Source: Pseudodesulfovibrio hydrargyri (GTDB taxonomy: Bacteria; Desulfobacterota; Desulfovibrionia; Desulfovibrionales; Desulfovibrionaceae). Taken from it: a stretch of DNA of 64,000 nucleotides. The stretch spans positions 1,230,937 to 1,294,936 of the forward strand of contig NZ_LKAQ01000004.1 of NCBI RefSeq assembly GCF_001874525.1. Reading direction: 5' to 3'. Positions 20,210-28,271 of this stretch are shown one piece after another. Position 1 is the first letter of the stretch. Every line of letters begins with the position of its first letter. The translations under genes were made by a program, and so were the position numbers. The notes under the pieces are model-generated. The model was not told where the DNA came from. It searched no databases and saw only the letters and a list, made by a program, of their open reading frames with translations.

Positions 20210-21094
20210 ATGCCACAACTTATTGATTTATTGAAAGAAATGGCTACAATTGACGGTGACGCCGTAGAATCGAGGCTCAAGGGCGTGCGTTTTTTCAAGG
20301 ACACGATGCACGTTAAACGCAGGCCAATGCTGTACAATCCGGGAATTTGCATCGTCGCCTCGGGGCACAAGGTCGCTTACCTGGGCGAACAGGTCTTCCG
20401 TTACGACGCGGACAATTACCTGGTCACGTCCGTGTCCATGCCCTTTGAATGCGAGTCGTTCCCCAGTCCGGACGTGCCCCTGCTCGGCCTGTTCATCGAC
20501 ATCGACATGGGCCAGCTGAACGACCTGATCAGCCAGATGGACGTCAAGGAGGACGTGGCCCGCCTCCGGCAGAACGAGTACCCGCTCGGGCTGGGACCGT
20601 CGGCCATGGACCAGGACATGAAGGACGCGGCCATCAAGCTGATCAAGGCGCTCAAGACCGACCGCGAGGCCCGCATCCTGGCCCCGGGGCTGGTCCGCGA
20701 GATTTATTACCGGGCATTGTGCGGAACGCAGGCGCCGGTGCTCTACGCCCTGGCCCGGGGCTCCAACACCTTTGCCCAGGTCGCCCAGGTGATCACCATG
20801 ATGGAGGGAAGCTTTTCCGAAAAGCTCGACGTCCAGCAGCTGGCCGACTCGGCCCACATGAGCGTGTCGGCCTTCCACAAGGCGTTCAAGGAGATCACCA
20901 CCGAATCCCCGCTCCAATACCTCAAGAAGATCAGGCTGACGCGGGCCAAGGACCTGATCGTGCAGCGGAACATGAAGGCCTACCTGGCCGCGGACGCCGT
21001 GGGCTACGAGAGCCCGTCCCAGTTCAGCCGCGAATTCAAGCGGCACTTCGGCCAGAGCCCGGCCGAGATCATGCGGGACATGCGCTCGGCGTAG
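20210..21094 (+). CDS. AraC family regulator, YqhC-like
   Basis: 294 residues. The N-terminal half matches the AraC_N type domain of YqhC-like regulators (MLYNPGICIVASGHKVAYLGEQ, VTSVSMPFECESFPS, PLLGLFIDID); the C-terminal ~100 residues hold two helix-turn-helix motifs (DVQQLADSAHMSVSAFHKAFKEITTESPLQYLK and YLAADAVGYESPSQFSREFKRHFGQSP). ATG 20210 sits behind GGAGGTGGAG. YqhC activates aldehyde reductase genes in response to reactive aldehydes. Here the divergent neighbour is an alcohol dehydrogenase followed by AKR and related genes, so the same role is likely. Confidence 0.88.
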   Translation: MPQLIDLLKEMATIDGDAVESRLKGVRFFKDTMHVKRRPMLYNPGICIVASGHKVAYLGEQVFRYDADNYLVTSVSMPFECESFPSPDVPLLGLFIDIDMGQLNDLISQMDVKEDVARLRQNEYPLGLGPSAMDQDMKDAAIKLIKALKTDREARILAPGLVREIYYRALCGTQAPVLYALARGSNTFAQVAQVITMMEGSFSEKLDVQQLADSAHMSVSAFHKAFKEITTESPLQYLKKIRLTRAKDLIVQRNMKAYLAADAVGYESPSQFSREFKRHFGQSPAEIMRDMRSA

Positions 21095-21127
21095 GGCGCG
21101 GCCGCACAACACCAAGGAGGCAGGACC

Positions 21128-22048
21128 ATGGATCGTCGGGATTTTCTGAAAAGCGGCATCGTCGCCGGTTCCGCCCTGGCCCTGGGCGGCGTGACCGGCC
21201 TGTGGAGTGCGGCCGCCTCGGCCGCCGGACCGCAACGGCAGTGGGACCTGGTCGCCGTGCGCGGCGGCGAGCCGGACGAGATGTTCGACAGCGCCATAGC
21301 CGCCTACGGGGGCATGGGAACCTTCGTGCCCAAGGGGGCCCGGGTGGTGATCAAGCCGAACATCGGCTGGGACGTCTCCCCGGAGCGGGGCGGCAACACC
21401 AACCCCAGGCTCATCGGGCGCATCGCCGAGCACTGTTTCGACGCCGGGGCCCGCGAGGTGGTCGTCTTCGACCACTCCTGCGACAACTGGCGGCAGTGCT
21501 ACCTGAACAGCGGCATTGAAGCGGCGGTAAAGGGTGCGGGCGGCAAGATGGTCTCGGCCGACAGCAAGGGGTATTACCGCGAGGTCGAGGTGCCCGGCGG
21601 CAAGCGGCTGAACCGCGCCCTGGTCCACGAGGCGTTGCTTGACGCGGACGTCTTCCTGAACGTCCCGGTGCTCAAGGACCACAGCTCCTCGGTCATCACG
21701 GCCAGCATGAAGAACCTGATGGGCGTGGTCTGGGACCGCTGGTACTTCCACCGCAACGACCTGCACCAGTGCATCGCGGACATCGCCTCCTTGCGCAGGC
21801 CGGACCTGACCGTGGTGGATGCCTATAATGTAATGATGCGCAACGGCCCGCGCGGGGTGTCGGAGAGCGACGTGGTCAGGATGCGGGCCCTGGTGGCCTC
21901 CACGGACTTCGTGGCCGCGGACGCGGCCGGGGCCCGGCTGTACGGCGTGGACCCCGCCGAGGTCCGCCACATCGGGCTGGCCGCCGATATGGGACTGGGC
22001 CGCATGGACCTCAAGGACCTGTCCATCAACCGGATCAAGCTCGGATAG
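21128..22048 (+). CDS. DUF362-domain protein with Tat signal
   Basis: 306 residues. Tat leader MDRRDFLKSGIVAGSALALGG, then a DUF362 domain: VVIKPNIGWD, NTNPRLIGRIAEHCFDAGAREVVVFDH, LNVPVLKDHSSSVITASMKNLMG, and DAYNVMMRNGPRG. DUF362 proteins often occur fused to, or beside, [4Fe-4S] ferredoxins; no cysteine cluster is present in this one, but the next gene, 2 nt away, supplies six. The two are probably a periplasm-facing redox pair (inference). AAGGAGG precedes the start. Confidence 0.87.
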   Translation: MDRRDFLKSGIVAGSALALGGVTGLWSAAASAAGPQRQWDLVAVRGGEPDEMFDSAIAAYGGMGTFVPKGARVVIKPNIGWDVSPERGGNTNPRLIGRIAEHCFDAGAREVVVFDHSCDNWRQCYLNSGIEAAVKGAGGKMVSADSKGYYREVEVPGGKRLNRALVHEALLDADVFLNVPVLKDHSSSVITASMKNLMGVVWDRWYFHRNDLHQCIADIASLRRPDLTVVDAYNVMMRNGPRGVSESDVVRMRALVASTDFVAADAAGARLYGVDPAEVRHIGLAADMGLGRMDLKDLSINRIKLG

Positions 22049-22050
22049 GC

Positions 22051-23622
22051 ATGCCCCTTCGCCTGCTCAAACCCTTGCGGGCCGCCCTGGCCGTGGTCTT
22101 CCTGGCCCTGACCGTGTATCTGTTTCTGGATTTCCGGGAGACCGGGGCGCGGTATTTGGCCGATCCCGTGCTTTATCTCCAGTTCGTCCCGTCCCTGCTC
22201 GCCTTCCTGGGCGAGGCCTCCCTCGGGGCGGCGGGGTTTATCGCGGTCCTGGCCCTGACCCTGCTCCTGGGGCGTGTCTACTGTTCGACCGTCTGCCCCC
22301 TGGGCACGTTCCAGGACGTCGTCGGCAGGCTGTTCGGCAAGAAACGGCGCGGCCATGCCTTCGCCCCGGCCCGCAACGGCCTGCGCTACGGGATTCTCGC
22401 CCTGACCGCCTGCCTGTTTCTGGCCGGGAGCGGGCTGGCGCTCCACCTTCTCGACCCGTTCAGCAATTTCGGCCGGATCCTGTCCAACCTGGTCCGGCCC
22501 GTGGTCCTTGCGGCCAACAACCTGGCCGTCCCGCTGGCCGAGTCCTTCGGCTCCAGCGCGGTCTACCGGGTGCAGTGGCCCGTGCCCGTGCCGGTGGCCG
22601 TGGGCGCGGCCCTGGCCATGCTCCTCCTGGTCGGCTGGCTCGGCGCGCGGCACGGCCGCCTGTACTGCAACACGGTCTGTCCGGTGGGCGCGCTGCTCGG
22701 CCTGTTCGCCGCCCGGTCGCTGCTGCGCGTCCGTTTCGACGCCGGGGCGTGCCGGGAGTGCGGGCGGTGCGAGCGCGCATGCAAGGCGGACTGCATCGAC
22801 TTCAAGGCCAAGACCGTGGATGCGGGCCGGTGCGTGGCCTGCGGCAACTGCCTGGCCGCCTGCCGGGACCACGCCCTGCGCCTGACCGCGCCCGGGGCGG
22901 GCGGCGCGATGCCGGGGAAGGACCCGGGCCGGAGGAAGTTTCTGGTCGGCCTGATCGGGGGGAGCCTGGGGCTGGCGGCCGTGGGGGCAAGGGCCGCCGA
23001 GCCGCCCAAGGTCGTTCCGAGCCGCCCGACCACTATTCCGGAGAAACGCACCAGTCCGGTCAGCCCGCCCGGCTCGGTGGGCATCGAACACTTCACCGCA
23101 AAGTGTACGGCCTGCCATCTGTGCGTGTCCGCCTGCCCGTCCCGGGTCCTGGCGCCGTCGTTTCTGGCCTACGGCCTGGCCGGAGTGATGCAGCCGCAGA
23201 TGTGGTTCGAGGCCGCCCACTGCAACTATGACTGCACCGTCTGCTCCGAGGTCTGCCCCAGCGGGGCCATCCTGCCCCTGACCCGGGAGCGAAAGCGGCG
23301 CACCCAGACCGGCGTGGCCCATTTCATCAAGGAAAACTGCGTGGTCCATATGGACAACACCAACTGCGGGGCGTGCTCCGAGCACTGCCCGACCAAGGCG
23401 GTCCACATGGTTCCCTACCCGAATCCGAGCGGGCGCAGACTGGTCATTCCGGAGGTCAACGAGGCCATCTGCGTGGGCTGCGGCGGCTGCGAACACGCCT
23501 GCCCGACCCGGCCGTTTAGGGCCATCTTCGTGGACGGCAACCCGGTGCACAAGCGCGCCGAGAAGCCGGCGGAGAAAAAGTTGGAACCGCTCCCGGAAGC
23601 GGGCGGGGACTTCCCCTTCTGA
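22051..23622 (+). CDS. Membrane polyferredoxin (NapH-like fused to NapG-like) with internal Tat-type signal
   Basis: 523 residues. Residues 1-220 carry about five membrane segments with two CxxxCP motifs (YCSTVCPLG, YCNTVCPVG) of the NapH/CcoG type. Two [4Fe-4S] motifs follow (CRECGRCERAC, CVACGNCLAAC). At about residue 293 comes RRKFLVGLIGGSLGLAAVGARA, which looks like a twin-arginine signal inside the protein, and then four more cysteine clusters (CTACHLCVSACP, CNYDCTVCSEVCP, CGACSEHCP, CVGCGGCEHACP). It seems to be a NapH-type quinol oxidase fused to an exported NapG-type ferredoxin, perhaps passing electrons to the DUF362 protein. Confidence 0.87.
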   Translation: MPLRLLKPLRAALAVVFLALTVYLFLDFRETGARYLADPVLYLQFVPSLLAFLGEASLGAAGFIAVLALTLLLGRVYCSTVCPLGTFQDVVGRLFGKKRRGHAFAPARNGLRYGILALTACLFLAGSGLALHLLDPFSNFGRILSNLVRPVVLAANNLAVPLAESFGSSAVYRVQWPVPVPVAVGAALAMLLLVGWLGARHGRLYCNTVCPVGALLGLFAARSLLRVRFDAGACRECGRCERACKADCIDFKAKTVDAGRCVACGNCLAACRDHALRLTAPGAGGAMPGKDPGRRKFLVGLIGGSLGLAAVGARAAEPPKVVPSRPTTIPEKRTSPVSPPGSVGIEHFTAKCTACHLCVSACPSRVLAPSFLAYGLAGVMQPQMWFEAAHCNYDCTVCSEVCPSGAILPLTRERKRRTQTGVAHFIKENCVVHMDNTNCGACSEHCPTKAVHMVPYPNPSGRRLVIPEVNEAICVGCGGCEHACPTRPFRAIFVDGNPVHKRAEKPAEKKLEPLPEAGGDFPF

Positions 23623-23638
23623 GCCGGCCGCCCGGCGC

Positions 23639-24520
23639 TCACGGATTGACGCAGGCCAGGATGTGGTCCACGAACAGCCGGACCCGCTGAGGCAGCTGGC
23701 TGGAGCCCATGACCAGGTTCACGTCGTGGGCGAATCCGCCGCTCCAGTCCGGGAGCACGCGGACCAGCCGCCCGGCCTTTTCGTCCGCCTCGGCCCGCCC
23801 TTTTCTGACCATGGCGACGCCCAGCCCGGCCAGGGCGAAGTCCCGGCACATTTCCACGGAACTGAAGGTGTACTGAGGGTGAACCTCCACGGTCACCTGC
23901 CGGTCGCCGTTGTGCATGGGCCAGCGTCGTCCGAACCGCTGGAGCGCGATGCACGGCAATTGGTCCAGGTCGTGGGGCTCCTCGGGCATGGGATAGCGCT
24001 CGAACAGCTCGGGCGAGGCGTAGAGGAACGGCTCCACGGTCAGCAGCCTCCGGGCGACCAGGGACGGCGCGATGGACGGGCCGATGAGAAAGGCCACGTC
24101 ATAGGGGTCGGTGCGCATGTCCACCGGGTGCTCCACGAAGGTCAGCTCCATCTGGATGTCCGGCCACTTGGCCGCGAAGTCCAGCAGGGCGTCCTTGAGC
24201 AGGTGCTCGTAGGTGTCCTGGAACATGCAGATGCGGATCAGCCCGGACGGGTTCTGCATGTTGCCGACCACGGATTCGTAGGTCTTCTGGACCTCGTCGA
24301 GGATGTAGCCGCAACGGTCCAGCAGGTACGCCCCGTTGTCCGTGGGCTCCACGTTGCGCGTGTCCCGGTAGAAGAGCAGCACGCCCATGCGTTCCTCGAG
24401 CAGCTTGATGCGCCGGGACAAGGTTGATACGCCGATACCCAGTATTTCCGAAGCCTTGGTAAAGCTCTTCTGCCTGGCTACTTCCACCAGCAAGGGAACG
24501 TCATTGAGGAAATCCTGCAT
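23639..24520 (-). CDS. LysR family transcriptional regulator
   Basis: 293 residues from ATG 24520; a longer start at 24562 is possible. N-terminal helix-turn-helix: DVPLLVEVARQKSFTKASEILGIGVSTLSRRIKLLEERMGVLLFYRDTRNVEPTDNG, followed by a LysR substrate domain with VAFLIGPSIAPSLVARRL. It is convergent with the polyferredoxin gene (16-nt gap) and divergent from the DUF169 gene. LysR proteins commonly regulate the divergent neighbour, so the DUF169 gene is the likely target. Confidence 0.92.
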   Translation of the reverse strand: MQDFLNDVPLLVEVARQKSFTKASEILGIGVSTLSRRIKLLEERMGVLLFYRDTRNVEPTDNGAYLLDRCGYILDEVQKTYESVVGNMQNPSGLIRICMFQDTYEHLLKDALLDFAAKWPDIQMELTFVEHPVDMRTDPYDVAFLIGPSIAPSLVARRLLTVEPFLYASPELFERYPMPEEPHDLDQLPCIALQRFGRRWPMHNGDRQVTVEVHPQYTFSSVEMCRDFALAGLGVAMVRKGRAEADEKAGRLVRVLPDWSGGFAHDVNLVMGSSQLPQRVRLFVDHILACVNP

Positions 24521-24658
24521 GATTATGCCCGTCCATGGAAAAGAGTTTTTTTCACAGCCCATTTATTTTGTACACGAGCATGGTATGAAAAGGCATGTCT
24601 AAAGGCAACATTCCCGCGCGCCCGCGGGCCATGGACGTAAAACCACAGGAGTTATGAT

Positions 24659-25507
24659 ATGACGATGCAATCCATACTGGACGGCACGGCCACCTTTCTG
24701 GAGTACTTGGGCCTGAAGGAAGAGCCCTTCGGCGTCTACTACGCCGACACCTTGCCGGAAAACGCCTATGGCCCGAAGACGGGCGTGCCCATTTCGCGCG
24801 AACTCGAGGACAAGCACGAACTGGACATGCAGGAGGTCATGAAGTGTTTTTCCTGCGTCATAGGCAACATCTGGCTGGCCCGGAAAAAGGGCGGGGCCTC
24901 GTTCATCTCCGCCGAGGAGTACGGCTGCCCCGGCGGCGTGTACTACACCTCCATGCAGAAGCCCCACCTGCGGTTCATCGAACACTACGTTTCCACCGGC
25001 TTCGAGGGCACCCCGCTCGAGGGCGAACGGTACATGCCCAATCCCGACGCCATGCGCAATTTCATGCTCGAGGTGAACCCCCGCGAGGCGCCCGGCAAGT
25101 ATTGCATCTTCAAGCCGCTCTCCCAGTTCAAGGACGGCGAGGAGCCGGAATTCGTCATCTTCTTCGCCCGGCCCGAGGTCCTGTGCGGCCTGCACACCCA
25201 GGCGACCTTCACCTCCGGCGACATGGACTGCGTGGTCTCGCCGTTCGGCGCGGGCTGCACCAACCTGGTCGCCTGGCCGCTCTACTACAAGGAAAAGGGG
25301 CTGGACAAGGCCGTGCTCGGCGGCTTCGATCCCTCGGCCCGGAAGTTCTTGAAGACCGACGAGCTGACCTTCACGGTCTCCCTGAGCTTCTATGAAAAGA
25401 TGCTGGCCGCCCTGCCGGACTCCATGTTCACTCATGAGACCGACTGGAAGGGCGTGCGCAAGAAGGTCGACCGCAGCCTCAAGGCATGGGGCGAGGACGA
25501 ATCCTAG
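24659..25507 (+). CDS. DUF169 family protein
   Basis: 282 residues. It matches the DUF169 (ArCR) family, with KCFSCVIG, EYGCPGGVYYTSM, ARPEVLCGLHTQATFTSG and SPFGAGCTNLVAWPLY. Several conserved cysteines suggest metal or Fe-S binding. The family is common in anaerobes and archaea and has no firm function. An AGGAG site precedes the ATG. It is divergent from a LysR gene and convergent with a glycosyltransferase, beyond the three-hairpin region at 25517-25658. Confidence 0.85.
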   Translation: MTMQSILDGTATFLEYLGLKEEPFGVYYADTLPENAYGPKTGVPISRELEDKHELDMQEVMKCFSCVIGNIWLARKKGGASFISAEEYGCPGGVYYTSMQKPHLRFIEHYVSTGFEGTPLEGERYMPNPDAMRNFMLEVNPREAPGKYCIFKPLSQFKDGEEPEFVIFFARPEVLCGLHTQATFTSGDMDCVVSPFGAGCTNLVAWPLYYKEKGLDKAVLGGFDPSARKFLKTDELTFTVSLSFYEKMLAALPDSMFTHETDWKGVRKKVDRSLKAWGEDES

Positions 25508-25715
25508 GCAAAAGACCCGGCGGTCCCGCCCGGCTTGGCCCTCCCCTAAGCCGCAGCGAAGACCGCCGGTCCCTGCCGTGGCCCTGAGCACGGGCACGGC
25601 ACATAAGACCGCCGTATCAAGGCCGGGCACTTCGGGCCCGGGTTTTGATTCGGCGGTCCACTGTACGGTTCGGACAAGGGGAATCGGGCGGGCCGGCGCG
25701 GCGGCCATGGCCGGG
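25508..25715. other. Structured convergent intergenic region: three-hairpin array
   Basis: Three stem-loops in tandem. H1: 25517-25525 pairs with 25561-25569 (9 bp), enclosing CGGCTT/AAGCCG (25531-25536, 25548-25553). H2: 25574-25584 with 25592-25601 (10 bp, one bulge, 7-nt loop). H3: 25607-25614 with 25651-25658, then ATCAA/TTGAT, then CCGGGC/GCCCGG (19 bp in total). The outer arms of H1 and H3 are the same sequence (GACCGCCG and complement), so arms can exchange. Some of it may act as a terminator for the DUF169 gene, but it is longer and more regular than one needs. Confidence 0.7.
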
Positions 25716-26987
25716 CTATTCGCCGCAGGGCACGCCGTGGGACTTGTATATTTCGCCCAGGTCGCGGATCAGCTTCTTGTTGTTGAAGACCGCGTGGGCG
25801 CGCTTGACCGCGGCCGGGATGACCCGGCGGCGCAGGTCGTCGTCCGTCAGGGCGCGTTGGATGATTTCAGCCAGTCCGTCCGGGTCGTTGGACGGGCAGA
25901 GCAGACCGGTCTGTTCATGGGTTACCAGCTCGGGCACGCCGGACACGTCCGTGGCGGCCACGGGCACGCCGGTGGCCATGGCTTCGGCGACCACGTTGGG
26001 GATGCCGTCGCGGTCCCCGTCCTTGGCCTCGCGGCAGCCCAGGGTGAAGCAGTCCGCGTGGCTCAGGAGCTCGATGACCTCGTCATGGGTGATGGTCCCG
26101 GGCAGGGTGGTCACGTCGTCCAGCCCGAGCCTGTGGACCAGTTCCTTGATTTGGCGGTTGAATTTGGCCTTGCCCTCGCCGACCAGGGTGTAGCGGAAAT
26201 CGAGCCCCCGGGCGCGCAGCCCGGCCAGGGCCTCGAGCACGGTGTCCAGCCCTTTTTTCTCCACGAACCGGGCCACGGTCAGGATCCGGTAGGGCGGCTT
26301 CGCCTCGGGCGGGCGGCCGTTGGGCGAGAACAGGTCGAGGTTGATGCCGTGGTACACGCAGTGGATCGGCTTGCCGTTCGCCACGCGGCCGCGCAGGTAT
26401 TGTTCATTGTAGCGGGTGCAGGTGACCACGAACTTGGCCCGTTCGACCTTGTCCCGGATGCGCTCCGGGTCCTGGGTGTAGATGTCCTTGGCGTGGGCCG
26501 TGAAGGAAAAGGGCACGCAGGCGAGCTTGGCGGCGTACATGGTCACCGTGGTCGGGGTGTGGGCGAAGTGGCCGTGCAGGTGGGCCAGGTTCACGCCGTC
26601 GTCGATGACGGATTTCTGCACGATGTAGCCCGCCTGGAGCATGTGCTTGATCCAGGTGTGCTTCTTGGGCGCGAGCCGGAACCGTTTTTTCATCAGCTTC
26701 AGGCACTCGCGGTAGCGGCCGGGCATGCGCAGGAACAGGCGGACGTTGTGGTAGACGAGCCGGGGCAGCCCCCAGATCATGGATTCGGGCAGGTAGGTGA
26801 CCTTGGCCTTGATCCGCTTGACGGACTCGTGGGCGAAATTCTCGCGCGGGGCGCGCATGGAGTAGATGTGGATGGTGAAGCCCATCTCCTCGAGCAGGCG
26901 TATCTCGTTGGAGATGAAGGTCTCGGAAATGCGCGGATACCCCTTGAGCACCATGCCCAGGGTCTTCTTGCCGGAAAGGGCGGACAT
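25716..26987 (-). CDS. Glycosyltransferase family 4 (GT-B) protein
   Basis: 423 residues, ATG 26987. GT4-type glycosyltransferase: N-terminal LKGYPRISETFISNEIRLLEEMGF, middle HGHFAHTPTTVTMYAAKL, C-terminal nucleotide-sugar domain with RILTVARFVEKKGLDTVLEAL and the E-x7-E region EAKDGDRDGIPNVVAEAMATGVPVAATD. Such enzymes with this N-terminus are typical of exopolysaccharide or surface-glycan loci. Its start overlaps the stop of the next upstream gene by 1 nt (TGATG), so the two are coupled. Confidence 0.88.
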   Translation of the reverse strand: MSALSGKKTLGMVLKGYPRISETFISNEIRLLEEMGFTIHIYSMRAPRENFAHESVKRIKAKVTYLPESMIWGLPRLVYHNVRLFLRMPGRYRECLKLMKKRFRLAPKKHTWIKHMLQAGYIVQKSVIDDGVNLAHLHGHFAHTPTTVTMYAAKLACVPFSFTAHAKDIYTQDPERIRDKVERAKFVVTCTRYNEQYLRGRVANGKPIHCVYHGINLDLFSPNGRPPEAKPPYRILTVARFVEKKGLDTVLEALAGLRARGLDFRYTLVGEGKAKFNRQIKELVHRLGLDDVTTLPGTITHDEVIELLSHADCFTLGCREAKDGDRDGIPNVVAEAMATGVPVAATDVSGVPELVTHEQTGLLCPSNDPDGLAEIIQRALTDDDLRRRVIPAAVKRAHAVFNNKKLIRDLGEIYKSHGVPCGE

Positions 26988-28150
26988 CAGCAGTGCTCGC
27001 GGAAATATTGCAGCCGTTCGCGCATGACCTTGAGCCCGGTCATGGCAAAGGTGTTCAGGGCCGAGGTGCAGGCCGTGGGGTCGTCGAGCAGGGCATTGAT
27101 CTTCTCGCGCATGGTCTCGGGCGAGACGTCGTCCCAGCGGATGTACTCGCACAGCCCCTGCTCCTTGAACACCCGGGCGCGGATGAGCTGCTCCTGGCGC
27201 GGGTTGTCGCGGGGGATGATCAGGGCGGGCTTCTTCAGGGAGAGTATCTCGCACATGGTGTTGTACCCGCCCATGGAGACCACCAGGTCGGATTTGGCCA
27301 TGCGCTTCTCCATGTTGCGCACGAACGGCTTGATCTGGACCTTGAGGGCGCGGGCGCGGTCGGCCAGCTCGTCGAGCCGTTCCAGGGAGAGGAACGGGCC
27401 GGTGATCATCAGGGTCTTGAAGTCCACGGTCCCGTTGGTCTCAAGCATCTTCAGGTAGGTGTCGAGCACGGTGTAGCCGTCCCCGCCGCCGCCGATGGTG
27501 ACCATGACCTGCTTGTGCTTGCGTTTGGTCTTGCGGGCGCGGGGGATGAAGCGCGGGATGTAGCCGGTGAACACGGTCTTGGCCGCGATGTCGTCGGGAA
27601 AGGCGTATTCGGTGATCGGGTCGTACATGGACTTGGTCCCGTAGACCCAGATCTCGGAGTAGAGGTCGCGCAGGACCTCGGGAAACTTCTTGCGCTTCCA
27701 GTCGGCGCGGGTGGATTCGGCATCGTCCAGGATGTCGCGCAGGCCCAGGACCACGCGGGAGCAGGGCAGGTGCTTGCGCATCCATTTCAGGGTCGGCAGG
27801 ACCTCGCCCTTGAGCCCGGTGGGGACCTTGTCCACGATGAGCAGGTCGGGTTTGAAGCTCTTGGCCGTGGCCGAGATGATCTTGGTGCGGATGGAGATGG
27901 CGATCTTGGGGTCGACCTTGATGGAATGGGGCACGTAGACCACGTTGGTCTTCTTGATCATGCCCGGGATGCGTACGAAATCGATGCCGCGCGGCATGGT
28001 GTACCGGCCCACGATGGGCGAGCCGGTGACGATGAGGATGTTCACCTCGGGTCCGACCAGGTTCCTGGCGATGGCCATGGTGCGGCGGATGTGTCCCAGA
28101 CCGTAGGTGTCGTGGGAGTACATGAGGATGTTGTAGGCTTTCGATTCCAT
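26987..28150 (-). CDS. MurG-like glycosyltransferase family protein
   Basis: 387 residues from ATG 28150. It begins NILMYSHDTYGLGHIRRTMAIARNL, the glycosyltransferase family 28-like start in which GLGHxxR binds the acceptor, and has VMVTIGGGGDGY, SDLVVSMGGYNTMCEIL and PRDNPRQEQLIRA in the C-terminal nucleotide-binding half. The same architecture appears in predicted glycosyltransferases encoded beside GT4 proteins. A terminator-like hairpin stands 16 nt upstream. The acceptor is unknown. Confidence 0.85.
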   Translation of the reverse strand: MESKAYNILMYSHDTYGLGHIRRTMAIARNLVGPEVNILIVTGSPIVGRYTMPRGIDFVRIPGMIKKTNVVYVPHSIKVDPKIAISIRTKIISATAKSFKPDLLIVDKVPTGLKGEVLPTLKWMRKHLPCSRVVLGLRDILDDAESTRADWKRKKFPEVLRDLYSEIWVYGTKSMYDPITEYAFPDDIAAKTVFTGYIPRFIPRARKTKRKHKQVMVTIGGGGDGYTVLDTYLKMLETNGTVDFKTLMITGPFLSLERLDELADRARALKVQIKPFVRNMEKRMAKSDLVVSMGGYNTMCEILSLKKPALIIPRDNPRQEQLIRARVFKEQGLCEYIRWDDVSPETMREKINALLDDPTACTSALNTFAMTGLKVMRERLQYFREHC

Positions 28151-28167
28151 GGGTATCCGTGGGTCAC

Positions 28168-28198
28168 AAAAAAAGCCGGACAGCACATCTTCTCCGGC
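28168..28198 (-). terminator. Terminator-like hairpin before the MurG-like gene
   Basis: On the minus strand GCCGGA/TCCGGC (28193-28198 with 28175-28180) around a 12-nt loop, followed by seven T. It lies after the radical SAM gene and only 16-18 nt before the next start, so it may terminate or attenuate. Confidence 0.65.
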
Positions 28199-28271
28199 AA
28201 CGAGCACACAGTATAGGCTTGTGCGCCTTCTGTCCAGAACCGGCCAGGGGCAATCCTCCATTTCCCGGAAA

